Shown here: positions 7,342 through 15,256 of the stretch, one piece after another
Layout of the letters: each line of letters starts with the position of its first letter
Numbering within the stretch: the first letter of the stretch is position 1
Assembly: GCF_021390245.1 (NCBI RefSeq)
Contig: NZ_JAJUXH010000004.1
Span: 366,417-430,416 of the forward strand
Direction: 5' to 3'
Length of the DNA stretch: 64,000 nucleotides
From: Dyadobacter sp. CY323
GTDB taxonomy: Bacteria; Bacteroidota; Bacteroidia; Cytophagales; Spirosomataceae
The notes under the pieces: generated by a model
The model's input: the letters and a program-made list of their open reading frames with translations, nothing else
Database searches by the model: none
Told to the model about the DNA's origin: nothing
Program-made: the position numbers and the translations under genes

Positions 7342-9333
7342 ATGGCATCGAATACCGGCGAAAACGACATAAGTCTTCGCAAAATAACCGATATGACCCG
7401 CTTGATCAGCATCCTGGTCCTCGCATTGCACTTTTACTATTTTTGTTACCAGGCATTCCAGAATTGGCACCTGACATCTTTAATTTCAGACCGGATTTTG
7501 GATAAAATTTTTGCCGCAGGTTTATTTTCTTCGTTCAGTAAAACGAAGATTGTGGCACTCGTTTTCTTAGTCATATCGCTGGTCGGGGTGAAAGGTAAAA
7601 AGGGCGAAAATATCCGGGTAAAACCATCACTAATCAGTGTTTTGACAGGGTTCGTTATCTATTTTTTAAGTGCCCTCATTCTAAAAATACCAGTCGAAGA
7701 GCAATTCAGATCAGCTCTATATATGGTATTTACTTCAATTGGTTTCCTACTAATATTATCGGGTGGGAGCCAGTTTTCCAGACTGATAACCGCTCGTTTA
7801 AGCAACGATATCTTTAACAAAGACAACGAAAGTTTTCCTCAATTTGAACAGCTTCTGGAAAACGAATACTCGATTAATCTTCCAGCAGAATACCGTCACA
7901 AGAGCAAAACTCGGCAGAGCTGGATCAATGTCATTAATCCTTTTCGGGGGCTTTTAGTGAGCGGATCCCCGGGATCTGGAAAAACGTTTTTTGTCTTTCG
8001 ACATGTAATCACTCAGCACATTGAAAAAGGGTTTTCAATGTTCGTTTACGATTTCAAATACAGCGATTTGACTCTGCTGGCATACAATGCCTGGCTGAAA
8101 AACAGGTCAAACTTTCCGGTTGAGCCGGCTTTCTATACGATCAATTTCGATGACCTATCGCGTAGCCATAGATGCAACCCGTTAAATCCTGAGAGTATGC
8201 TTGACATTACTGATGCAGTGGAATCAGCACGTACTATTTTGATGGGATTGAATCGAGAGTGGATCAAACGCCAAGGCGATTTCTTTGTTGAATCTTCTAT
8301 CAACTTTATGACAGCGGTTATCTGGTTTTTGTGTCGGTATCGGGATGGTGAGTTCTGTTCGTTGCCGCACGTCATTGAGCTAATGCAATTAGATTACGAC
8401 CGTCTTTTTACGATTCTACGCGCGGATAGTGAGATTGAAGTGCTGATAAATCCCTTCATTACTGCATACCAAAATGAAGCAATGCAACAGCTTGAAGGAC
8501 AGATCGGCTCTACAAAAATTGCGCTCGCTCGCCTTGCCTCGCCGCAGCTTTATTATGTATTATCGGGAAATGATTTTACTATGGATATCAATGATCCCGG
8601 TGCACCAAAAATAGTCTGTATGGGTAATAATCCGCAGAAAATACAGGTTTATGGGGCTGTCCTTTCCCTGTATGTTACCCGATTGGTTAAGCTAGTGAAC
8701 CAGCCAAACAGATTAAAAAGCAGCTTGATTTTTGACGAGTTTCCCACTGTATACCTGAATAATATGGATACGCTTATAGCAACTGCCAGGTCGAACAAGG
8801 TCGCAACAACAATAGGTATTCAAGATTTTAGTCAGCTGAAAAAAGATTACGGAAAGGACTACGCAGAAGTAATCATGAACATTACTGGCAACATTATTAG
8901 CGGGCAGGTAAGCGGAGAATCAGCGAAGCAGCTGTCCGAAAGGTTTGGGAAAATTCTCCAAGGAAGGACGAGTTTGTCCATTAATAGAACTGATACTTCA
9001 GTAAGCAAGTTGCAGCAACTTGATTCTGCCATTCCACCCTCGACTATTTCATCCCTAAGTTCTGGGGAATTCGTTGGTTTCGTCGCTGACAACCCAAACG
9101 AAAATATAGATTTGAAGGGGTTTCACGCTCGATTTAGGAGCACGGAAAATACATCTGACGGAAAAAATCACCAGCCTGAGTTACCCATTGTAAGAAAGGT
9201 AGACGTATCCATTGTCCAGCATAATTATCGCCAAATCAAACTGGATGTTGAGGGAATTGCTGAGAGTGAGATTAATAGGATAGCCGAAGATCCTGACCTT
9301 CGCAGCTTGATTATCAATAAGTCGAGGTCGTGA
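7342..9333 (+). CDS. TraG/VirD4-like coupling protein of the mobilization module
   Basis: A 663-residue type IV coupling protein. Three to four membrane segments lie in the first 150 residues (for example ILVLALHFYYFCYQAF and LISVLTGFVIYFLSALIL), followed by a cytoplasmic ATPase with Walker A GSPGSGKT near residue 210 and Walker B SSLIFDEFPTVY near residue 465, then the TIGIQDFSQLKKDYG motif. It would link the relaxase-DNA complex to a secretion channel. No tra channel genes are present, so the element would depend on a helper for transfer. The chosen ATG lies 13 bases after the relaxase stop; a second ATG 18 codons on is possible. Confidence 0.9.
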   Translation: MASNTGENDISLRKITDMTRLISILVLALHFYYFCYQAFQNWHLTSLISDRILDKIFAAGLFSSFSKTKIVALVFLVISLVGVKGKKGENIRVKPSLISVLTGFVIYFLSALILKIPVEEQFRSALYMVFTSIGFLLILSGGSQFSRLITARLSNDIFNKDNESFPQFEQLLENEYSINLPAEYRHKSKTRQSWINVINPFRGLLVSGSPGSGKTFFVFRHVITQHIEKGFSMFVYDFKYSDLTLLAYNAWLKNRSNFPVEPAFYTINFDDLSRSHRCNPLNPESMLDITDAVESARTILMGLNREWIKRQGDFFVESSINFMTAVIWFLCRYRDGEFCSLPHVIELMQLDYDRLFTILRADSEIEVLINPFITAYQNEAMQQLEGQIGSTKIALARLASPQLYYVLSGNDFTMDINDPGAPKIVCMGNNPQKIQVYGAVLSLYVTRLVKLVNQPNRLKSSLIFDEFPTVYLNNMDTLIATARSNKVATTIGIQDFSQLKKDYGKDYAEVIMNITGNIISGQVSGESAKQLSERFGKILQGRTSLSINRTDTSVSKLQQLDSAIPPSTISSLSSGEFVGFVADNPNENIDLKGFHARFRSTENTSDGKNHQPELPIVRKVDVSIVQHNYRQIKLDVEGIAESEINRIAEDPDLRSLIINKSRS

Positions 9334-9527
9334 AAAGTCATCCTAAAACGTTGCCAGATAGGACGAAATCAATATTACTGAAAATCAATAGAATGGATGA
9401 ATCTGTCTGGTTTTCATAATTCTTTCTTAAAACTTTGTAATAAATACAAGTTACTTCTACGTTAATTTTATTAGTTTGCAGTCCCTCTTCTTAAAAATAG
9501 GATATTAATTTACGGAATTTTTATACT

Positions 9528-10103
9528 ATGAAAGAGGCAACTTCAAAAGACAAAGGGCTTATTGTCAGCATCCTTACAGAGTCCTTCCAAGACAATCAAA
9601 GTGTTAATTATCTCATTCCTGCGGACAACAAGCGGCTTGAAAGAATCCGTGCACTAATGGAGTATTCTTACGAGACTTGCAGGATGTTTGGGAAGGTTTA
9701 CTTATCCGATGATAAGAGTGGTTGCGCACTTATTTCTTTCCCTGAGCGCAAAAAAACTACTCTCAAGTCGCTGTGGTTAGAAGTAAAACTCATACTTACA
9801 GGGATCGGATTTAGTAACATTTCCAAGGCAATCAACCGTGAGAAAGAGATCTCCAAGAACTATCCAGTGCATCCAATATTTTATCTCTGGTTTATCGGCG
9901 TGCTGCCGGAGAAGCAGAATAATGGGGTGGGAAAGCAGTTGATGTCTGAGCTTCTCGCCGAATCGGAACGGATGAAAAGACCGGTTTATTTGGAAACATC
10001 GACGTTGAAGAATTTACCCTGGTATAAGAAGTTTGGACTAGATGTTTACAATCAACTAAACTTCGGCTATAATCTTTTTCTCATCAGAAATGAACAATCG
10101 TAA
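9528..10103 (+). CDS. GNAT family N-acetyltransferase
   Basis: A 191-residue acetyltransferase. The acetyl-CoA-binding motif is IGVLPEKQNNGVGKQLMSEL at about residues 125-145 (pattern Q/R-x-x-G-x-G/A), followed by RPVYLETSTLKNLPWYKKFG, a typical GNAT motif B with the Y-x-x-x-G-F/L end. The N-terminal half has the usual helical substrate-binding region. The substrate is not predictable. Its stop codon overlaps the start of the next gene (TAATG), so the two are almost certainly translated together. Confidence 0.85.
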   Translation: MKEATSKDKGLIVSILTESFQDNQSVNYLIPADNKRLERIRALMEYSYETCRMFGKVYLSDDKSGCALISFPERKKTTLKSLWLEVKLILTGIGFSNISKAINREKEISKNYPVHPIFYLWFIGVLPEKQNNGVGKQLMSELLAESERMKRPVYLETSTLKNLPWYKKFGLDVYNQLNFGYNLFLIRNEQS

Positions 10104-11104
10104 TGCGCATCGGTGGTACAGATATGCACGTAGTTACGCTCGTGTTTATCATACTCGAACTGATCATGTTCGTGTATCAAGTATTTTTTTATCTATCTCA
10201 TCCAAAGGATAAGCGGAGGCTGTATTACGTAGGCTTATTGTCTTTCCTTATTCTAAAAAACATAGCAAGCGGATTCTTTCCAGATCCAAAACTGAACTAC
10301 CCGTCGTTGGTTGTGCAATACGCCATTGCTTACGGGATGGGATTCTTGATGGGCGCTTATTTTCCTTATTATTTCTATAAAGCGTTTGAACTAAATCGGC
10401 TTCGCTGGCACGCGCTGTACGGCGTCCCGCTGTTTATCCTACTACCGTTCGCGGTGATTTTTCCTTTAAAATTTCTTTTTGACGGGAACATAGATCATGC
10501 TATCAACTATGGAATGGTTATACCAGCTGGCTATGCCTTGGTGCTGCTCTACACCATTCAACGTTCTATTCAGGACAAGTATAAAAAAGATATTCAGGAT
10601 CGACGTTTTTTCGAAGTGACGGCGGTGTATCTCGCCGTCGTTCCGTGGGCATCGCTTCCGTTTTTTGCATTTTTCAGGATCCATCAGGTACCAGAAGCGC
10701 TGCTTACTAACGTCGGCTTCATTGTGATAACAATCTTGTTTATCAGGCGATCAATCCGGGAGAGCCGGGAGGAATACGACCAGTTAGTAAAACTTGCGAG
10801 CGCAGATGGTAAAGGATCTTTGTCCAAGCTCGATCTCATTGAGCAAATGACCCGGCAATTGGAAGAAAGCGGCATCTCGCCCGCTCAACGTTTTGAGATC
10901 AACCTCAACACAGTTGGGCTGACTTCAAGGGAGAAAGAGATTGTCCGCTTAGTCCGCGAAGGAAAGCCTTACAAATCCATTGCAGATCAACTTTTCATCT
11001 CCGAACGGACGGTGAGCAAGCATATCCAAAACGTTTTTGAGAAGCTCGGTGTCTCCAACAAAATCGAGTTGCTCAGTCGGCTAGAAATTTGGGAAAACGG
11101 CTAA
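10103..11104 (+). CDS. Membrane-bound LuxR-type transcriptional regulator
   Basis: A 333-residue protein with about seven N-terminal hydrophobic segments (residues 8-215), a short linker and coiled-coil-like region, and a C-terminal LuxR/GerE helix-turn-helix (GLTSREKEIVRLVREGKPYK, then SIADQLFISERTVSKHIQNV). It is a likely one-component membrane sensor that activates transcription. It starts inside the GNAT stop codon; an in-frame ATG seven codons later (MHVVTLV) is an alternative. Coupling suggests the regulator and acetyltransferase share a task, and the acetyltransferase could modify the signal or the regulator, but that is inference. Confidence 0.85.
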   Translation: MRIGGTDMHVVTLVFIILELIMFVYQVFFYLSHPKDKRRLYYVGLLSFLILKNIASGFFPDPKLNYPSLVVQYAIAYGMGFLMGAYFPYYFYKAFELNRLRWHALYGVPLFILLPFAVIFPLKFLFDGNIDHAINYGMVIPAGYALVLLYTIQRSIQDKYKKDIQDRRFFEVTAVYLAVVPWASLPFFAFFRIHQVPEALLTNVGFIVITILFIRRSIRESREEYDQLVKLASADGKGSLSKLDLIEQMTRQLEESGISPAQRFEINLNTVGLTSREKEIVRLVREGKPYKSIADQLFISERTVSKHIQNVFEKLGVSNKIELLSRLEIWENG

Positions 11105-11125
11105 CTTTAGCCGATAAGCGTGATG

Positions 11126-11164
11126 TACGCGTTTTTGCGTAGTCTAAATACGCGGTAATGCGTA
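11126..11164. promoter_or_regulatory. Tandem operator-like dyads TACGC-N6-GCGTA
   Basis: Two identical dyads lie 23 bases apart: TACGC-GTTTTT-GCGTA at 11126-11141 and TACGC-GGTAAT-GCGTA at 11149-11164. A further TACGC half-site is at 11226-11230. They sit between the LuxR-type gene and the next plus-strand gene at 11277. Perfect 5-bp arms with the same 6-base spacing look like paired protein-binding sites; the regulator could be the LuxR-type protein just upstream. Short hairpins in RNA are an alternative reading. Confidence 0.5.
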
Positions 11165-11276
11165 GCTCCAATCCTCGAAATACTAGTTTTCTCGTATTTA
11201 CTTTGGTAACCTAATCTCTGAGTTTTACGCAACCTTCGCCGTAGTGGTTTGAGGTAGATAAAAACGCGAGAATGGT

Positions 11277-12458
11277 ATGGAACAGGGGTATGCATTGGAA
11301 TGGTTTGATTGTGCGGTAAATAAATTCAAACAAAAGCAAGAGCATTTTGAGAATTACAATGATCATCAACTGCAGGGTTTTTCTGAGGAGGTCGAACGTG
11401 AAACGGCTAGACAGATTTCTTATCTAAAAAGGCTAGCATTTCTGTATCCCAGAAAACGGAAATTTCAGGAGGCCCTTGATTTTTACTTTGGGGCCATTAA
11501 TAACCTCATTGACAACGCGGAGTTGAACTTACAAATGCGCCCTGACGAGTTGGTGAATATGCGGAGAGCTGTGCAGGTAGTGGTAGCAAGCCTGAGGGGA
11601 ATCCATTCGTTTATTGTAGAGCGATACTCAATATATATAGATCCAGATGTGCCATTAAGAAAATATCATTTAGAAGTCACAAAAATAGATTTTGCACAAG
11701 TTAGTAGCAGCAATTTGTTCATGAACAGCCCGTCACTCGCTTCACTGCTTAATGCTGAGTTCAAAAGGATATTCAACTCCGATAATGTTGCAAACGTTAC
11801 TTCTCGTCAAGTGGCTTACTGGAAGGCCTTGCATCAAAAAATAAACGGGTTTCAATTGGAGGACATAAGGAACGAGCAATTCTGTAGCTTGGAATTGCTG
11901 CTGATCGAGCGAAATTTCAATTCAACAACTTTTGTCAGATATCTTACCAATCGATTCACATGGCAGATTGAGGAGCTTACAAATAATGCTCAAGTTATCA
12001 ATCATTTAGCTCTTGTTCAAAAGCTATTTAATCAAATTCCTGTAATCAAGGGATTAGCTTACGACCAGCAGTATGATAACTTATCCGCGACAATCAATAA
12101 TTGGTTTATTTATGAAATGGAATTCAGATCGCAAAGCAATATTCAGAAAGTAAATCAAGCACCGGCTACAATTGCCAAATCATCTAATTATATAAAAAAG
12201 ACTGCGGATAAGGTGCTTTGTAATCTGACCGTCGATCAATTGGCTCTTTTTTTCAAGGCAGCTGATCAATCAAAAGTTATCGCTGCGAAATCATTGTCTG
12301 CTATTTTTCAGGCAGTTGCCCCGTATTTGTCCACACCCTATAAAGATGATATTTCCCATGGTAGTCTGCGGTCAAAAAGCTACTCTGCTGAGGAGCGTGA
12401 TAAGGAACTACTTCTCGACTTTATTGCTAAATTGACGCGTCAGATTGAAGAGCTTTGA
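11277..12458 (+). CDS. Conserved-looking helical protein, 393 residues, function unknown
   Basis: A 393-residue, almost entirely helical, soluble protein. The first 100 residues are charged helices (FSEEVERETARQISYLKRLA), and the middle is Asn/Phe-rich. The last 80 residues (NLTVDQLALFFKAADQSKVI, then ISHGSLRSKSYSAEERDKEL) look like the C-terminal helical module found in many Bacteroidetes mobile-element proteins, including RteC-like regulators. The N-terminus does not fit RteC, so no family is claimed. ATG 11277 is preferred over the out-of-frame ATG at 11272. The tandem TACGC dyads lie about 115 bases upstream. Confidence 0.6.
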   Translation: MEQGYALEWFDCAVNKFKQKQEHFENYNDHQLQGFSEEVERETARQISYLKRLAFLYPRKRKFQEALDFYFGAINNLIDNAELNLQMRPDELVNMRRAVQVVVASLRGIHSFIVERYSIYIDPDVPLRKYHLEVTKIDFAQVSSSNLFMNSPSLASLLNAEFKRIFNSDNVANVTSRQVAYWKALHQKINGFQLEDIRNEQFCSLELLLIERNFNSTTFVRYLTNRFTWQIEELTNNAQVINHLALVQKLFNQIPVIKGLAYDQQYDNLSATINNWFIYEMEFRSQSNIQKVNQAPATIAKSSNYIKKTADKVLCNLTVDQLALFFKAADQSKVIAAKSLSAIFQAVAPYLSTPYKDDISHGSLRSKSYSAEERDKELLLDFIAKLTRQIEEL

Positions 12459-12564
12459 GCTGCAGCAATTCTGTTAGTTTAATTTGCATGAATAGTAATA
12501 ATCTCTTTCATCCGCGTGTTATATCGTGGAGAAAGTTCGTCTTGCTTCATCTTCCATCTGGTTT

Positions 12565-12916
12565 TTAAATCCTGACTAGCAAGAAGCACTTTGTTCTGTC
12601 CCAAAATGCTTCGTCAATACTATAAATTTCCATTGCCGGAATGTAGCGACCTAGCAAGGTCATCACCCGGTTGCTCATATCTCTGTACAATACGCAGTTG
12701 CTCGAAAAAACATGAATCTGCTGCTCTTTGAATTTCTTTTCGAATAATAATGCAGGAGCTCCCATCGTAATACCTAGTGCTTTTGCCTCATTTTGATCTA
12801 GCGATGACGCAGCCGTCATTGTTACTAAGAACAACCACCGGTTTACCGTTCAATTGCGGCCGGAACATTCGTTCGCAGCTTGCGTAAAAGTTGTTACAAT
12901 CGACCAGAGAGAACAT
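12565..12916 (-). pseudogene. umuC: Truncated, frameshifted umuC (DNA polymerase V catalytic subunit)
   Basis: Starting at ATG 12914-12916 the frame reads MFSLVDCNNFYASCERMF, then PVVVLSNNDGCVIARS, the unmistakable N-terminus of a UmuC Y-family polymerase, then hits TGA. One extra A in an A-run (TCAAAATGAGG, about 12805) causes this. In the neighbouring frame the protein continues NEAKALGITMGAPALLFEKK, then HVFSSNCVLYRDMSNRVMTL and IYSIDEAF. After IDEAF the UmuC sequence ends abruptly near 12606, so about 300 residues are missing. The gene is dead both by frameshift and by truncation. The overlap with the umuD tail is the normal umuDC arrangement. Confidence 0.85.
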
Positions 12917-12917
12917 C

Positions 12918-12985
12918 TCAAAAAAATTTGATTCCGTTTGTGACAATTCCCCCAACTAAAAACTCAGTGTCATTACGACCCATAT
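12918..12985 (-). pseudogene. umuD: 3' remnant of umuD
   Basis: Directly upstream of the umuC relic, the minus strand reads NDTEFLVGGIVTNGIKFF then TGA, with the stop one base before the umuC ATG. This matches the end of UmuD-type S24 peptidases (E-x-W-G-x-V-T-x-x-I), and the near-overlap with umuC fits the normal operon. Only about 20 residues survive. Beyond 12985 the sequence switches to an IS630-like remnant, which probably marks the breakpoint. Confidence 0.65.
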
Positions 12986-12995
12986 CCGCGCATAT

Positions 12996-13235
12996 GTTGT
13001 CTTGAATTGCCTCCCTGATGAGTTCGCGTATTCTCAGAAGCGTTTGTCTGGCCCACTTTTGCTTGAATGGATAAATAGGAAATACAAACACAGTATGAGC
13101 CCCCAGATTTATAAGCTTTTGGACAGGATTGATGTATAATTCAAAAACGAGGTTGGCTATGTAGCTAATAATTGTGTAATTTTTAACTATGTTTCAATAT
13201 CAAAAGTGACGAAGAGCCCAGTTTCGCCTGAATTC
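12996..13235 (+). mobile_element. IS630-like transposase remnant (copy 1)
   Basis: This stretch is clearly homologous, base by base, to 35050-35290 (shared blocks include TGTTGTCTTGAATTGC, GTCTGGCCCACT, CCAGATTTATAAGCTTTTGGA and GTGACGAAGAGCCCA). The other copy encodes a winged-helix N-terminal piece typical of IS630 transposases. Here the frame is broken by several stops. It abuts the umuD remnant on the left and unknown sequence on the right. Confidence 0.65.
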
Positions 13236-13538
13236 CACGAAGAACAGTTTTAGCCTTCTCCGCTATTCGAAATCATCACAATGGCATCATTATTCTAAGT
13301 GCAAAGGATTTATTTACATGTAACAGAATTTGCGATTTGTATGCTGCAAACAAGAAGGTGCCAGATGACCTGTATCATGAATTTAAAGCGATCCTTACAG
13401 AACAGAAAGTTAACTAGGCTTAAGGGTATGATATATGACATGTTAGAAAATCTACTTGCATATCGTGAGATTCGGCTTATCAAAACGAACCTGCTTTCCA
13501 TAGATTAATCTATGAATGTCAGATTTAAAATCGAAATT
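13236..13538. other. Gene debris without a recognised gene
   Basis: About 300 bases with no intact gene. Two plus-strand frames carry protein-like text in succession: one reads DLFTCNRICDLYAANKKVPD (about 13300-13410), then another reads GMIYDMLENLLAYREIRLIK (about 13430-13500). They could be parts of one frameshifted gene, but no family was recognised. The stretch lies between the IS630 remnant and the first of three dispersed 30-base repeats. Confidence 0.35.
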
Positions 13539-13568
13539 CGGTTGTCGGGAATACTACATGTTAAGTTT
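13539..13568 (+). repeat. 30-base dispersed repeat, copy 1
   Basis: This repeat reads CGGTTGTCGGGAATACTACA, then TGTTAAGTTT. It matches copies at 20538-20567 and 20659-20688, sharing GGTTGTCG, GAAT, CTACATGT and a trailing AAG-like end. All three copies are in the same orientation and they bracket the mutagenesis cassette (13621-20498). Function unknown. Confidence 0.6.
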
Positions 13569-13620
13569 CATGGGAAATGAGACAGCTTCAAATTGATAGA
13601 GCCATATTCACTTACGACTT

Positions 13621-14445
13621 TCATAAAGAGCTTCCAACTTTTTCTTCCACAACCTTGATTCGCTCCAATATTTCGTTAACTGAATGTGCAATATGGTGCA
13701 TCTGCGATACGGGCTCAGGCAGATCCTTAGATTGATAACTATGGTATTTCCATATTTCCAATACATCACCAACCACAACCTGATAGGGCTCATACATTGG
13801 GTTTAGCGACTCTAAACCCAATGTTTTATTTACCGGGTCAACTGTAACCTTTTTAAAGACAAAATCCTGCTCACCACGCAGAATCACGATGCATAGTGTT
13901 CCGGGTTTTAACTGAGTCCAGTCTTCTACAAACTGGCAGATCACATCAGCACTTTCGGGAAGTGGCAGCATTGAATCACCGATAGTAGGAAACATTCGGA
14001 AAGTGCCGCCGACCGGAAGGTTAGGCATCGAGAATTTAGGGAGCTTAGCAATAAAATCGGGGTCAGCATATCCATGGCGGTAGCCTGCTTTGGCCTTGAT
14101 TGGCACATACTCCACATTCTCTTTACTTGCTTGGTCTGTGGAAATTGCTAGTACCCGCAAATTGCTGCCTGTGATATAAACATCACTTCCTGATTCCAAT
14201 TCGCGCAGCTTTAATTCCGAAAGTCTGGTAAGGTCTACACGGAAAAGCGTATCAATACTGATATGAAAGAAATCTGAAAATTTCATTAGGTCAGCTGCCG
14301 TTGGATTTTCTGTCCTGCCAGCTTCAAGGGAAGCCAGCTTAACGCGGGTTAAACCCAGTTTTTGTGAAAAATCTTCCTGGGTCAGCCGCTTGCGGTCACG
14401 CAGGAAACGGATGTTAGTGTGGAAAAAAAGTTTTGCGCTTGTCAT
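13621..14445 (-). CDS. XRE/S24 LexA-like repressor of the mutagenesis cassette
   Basis: A 274-residue regulator with an N-terminal XRE helix-turn-helix (residues about 10-65: RLTQEDFSQKLGLTRVKLAS) and a C-terminal S24/LexA peptidase domain. All three landmarks of self-cleaving LexA-type repressors are visible: an Ala-Gly pair (A120-G121, KAKAGY), the nucleophile Ser158 in TIGDSML, and a lysine at 198/199 in FVFKKV. Spacing resembles LexA. A C-terminal coiled coil follows (NEILERIKVVEEKV). It is divergently transcribed from imuA with 70 bases between start codons, so by context it represses imuA-imuB-dnaE2 until DNA damage triggers cleavage. This role is inference from context and motif. Confidence 0.85.
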   Translation of the reverse strand: MTSAKLFFHTNIRFLRDRKRLTQEDFSQKLGLTRVKLASLEAGRTENPTAADLMKFSDFFHISIDTLFRVDLTRLSELKLRELESGSDVYITGSNLRVLAISTDQASKENVEYVPIKAKAGYRHGYADPDFIAKLPKFSMPNLPVGGTFRMFPTIGDSMLPLPESADVICQFVEDWTQLKPGTLCIVILRGEQDFVFKKVTVDPVNKTLGLESLNPMYEPYQVVVGDVLEIWKYHSYQSKDLPEPVSQMHHIAHSVNEILERIKVVEEKVGSSL

Positions 14446-14516
14446 AGCATAATGTTATTATTGGAATCACAACTTTGTTATTAATAATATCAAAGCTAGT
14501 AATAAATGCTATGACA
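14440..14516. promoter_or_regulatory. Divergent operator/promoter region between repressor and imuA
   Basis: An 11-bp perfect inverted repeat flanks the whole intergenic region: TGTCATAGCAT at 14440-14450 and ATGCTATGACA at 14506-14516. The left arm contains the repressor's start codon and the right arm ends on the first base of the imuA start codon. Between them are AT-rich elements including ATGTTATTATTGG and the palindrome TTATTAATAA (14478-14487). The arrangement suggests symmetric repressor binding that blocks both genes. The binding protein and exact operator are inferred. Confidence 0.65.
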
Positions 14517-15253
14517 TGGAAACTGCAACTGATAAAAATGAGCTGATAACTAGGCTGAGAGCCGAAATCCTGTTCTTGCAGGGTGTGCGTGTGGCTTTAC
14601 ACCATAAACAGATGGGGACAGGATTAGGGCCAGTCCAGGATGCTTTTCCCCAGGGAGCTTTTCCAGTTGGGGCTATGCATGAATTTATTAGTACCGATCA
14701 GGGACAATCCGCAGCAACAAGCGGTTTTATGGCTGCACTTGCCGGCTTTTTGATGAAGCAGGACGGCGTCTGTCTCTGGGTCGGAATGCAGCGCACTGTT
14801 TTCCCACCGGCTTTAAGTTTTTTTGGTGTAGCGCCTGAAAGGGTCATATTCATAGATGTGAAAAAAGAGCGTGACCTTTTGTGGATGATCGAAGAGGGGC
14901 TTCGTTGCCAGGCTCTTTCGGCAGTAATAGGTCAGGTGCAGGAAATCGGCCTGACGGCCTCCCGAAGGCTTCAACTTGCCTGCGAGCAGAGCAACGTAAC
15001 CGGGCTTTTGCACCGGATAAATCCACGAAGTATGAACCCGGTCGCCGCTGTTTGCCGGTGGCAGATCAGTCCCTTGCCAACTGAGGGGCAAGGGGAGCTA
15101 CCGGGTATAGGGCATCCCCGCTGGAACGTGCAGCTTCTAAAAATCCGCAATGGCCACCCTGGCAGCTGGCAGGTGCAGTGGGATAACCAGAATTTGAAAT
15201 CCATCATAACGCAGGATAGCCCGGGTAAGGGCCAGCTGCTCCAAGCAGGGTAG
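14516..15253 (+). CDS. imuA: ImuA-like RecA-fold protein of the mutasome
   Basis: A 245-residue RecA-like protein of the ImuA type found in Bacteroidetes next to imuB. The start is fixed by the divergent promoter layout. The region where RecA has its Walker A loop reads HEFISTDQGQSAATSGFMAA, with no G-x-x-x-x-GK-[ST], so ATP binding is probably lost. The later segment VIGQVQEIGLTASRRLQLAC and the ending WQVQWDNQNLKSII fit the family. ImuA is an accessory factor in damage-induced mutagenesis with ImuB and DnaE2. It is first in the operon; imuB starts four bases after its stop. Confidence 0.85.
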   Translation: METATDKNELITRLRAEILFLQGVRVALHHKQMGTGLGPVQDAFPQGAFPVGAMHEFISTDQGQSAATSGFMAALAGFLMKQDGVCLWVGMQRTVFPPALSFFGVAPERVIFIDVKKERDLLWMIEEGLRCQALSAVIGQVQEIGLTASRRLQLACEQSNVTGLLHRINPRSMNPVAAVCRWQISPLPTEGQGELPGIGHPRWNVQLLKIRNGHPGSWQVQWDNQNLKSIITQDSPGKGQLLQAG

Positions 15254-15256
15254 GGG

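Noticed and set aside
11277..12458. RteC-like regulator
   Set aside because: Only the C-terminal helical part is reminiscent; the N-terminus does not show the RteC pattern, so the gene is left as unknown.
14440..14516. E. coli-type LexA box (CTGT-N8-ACAG)
   Set aside because: No such sequence is present; the inverted repeat seen here is different.
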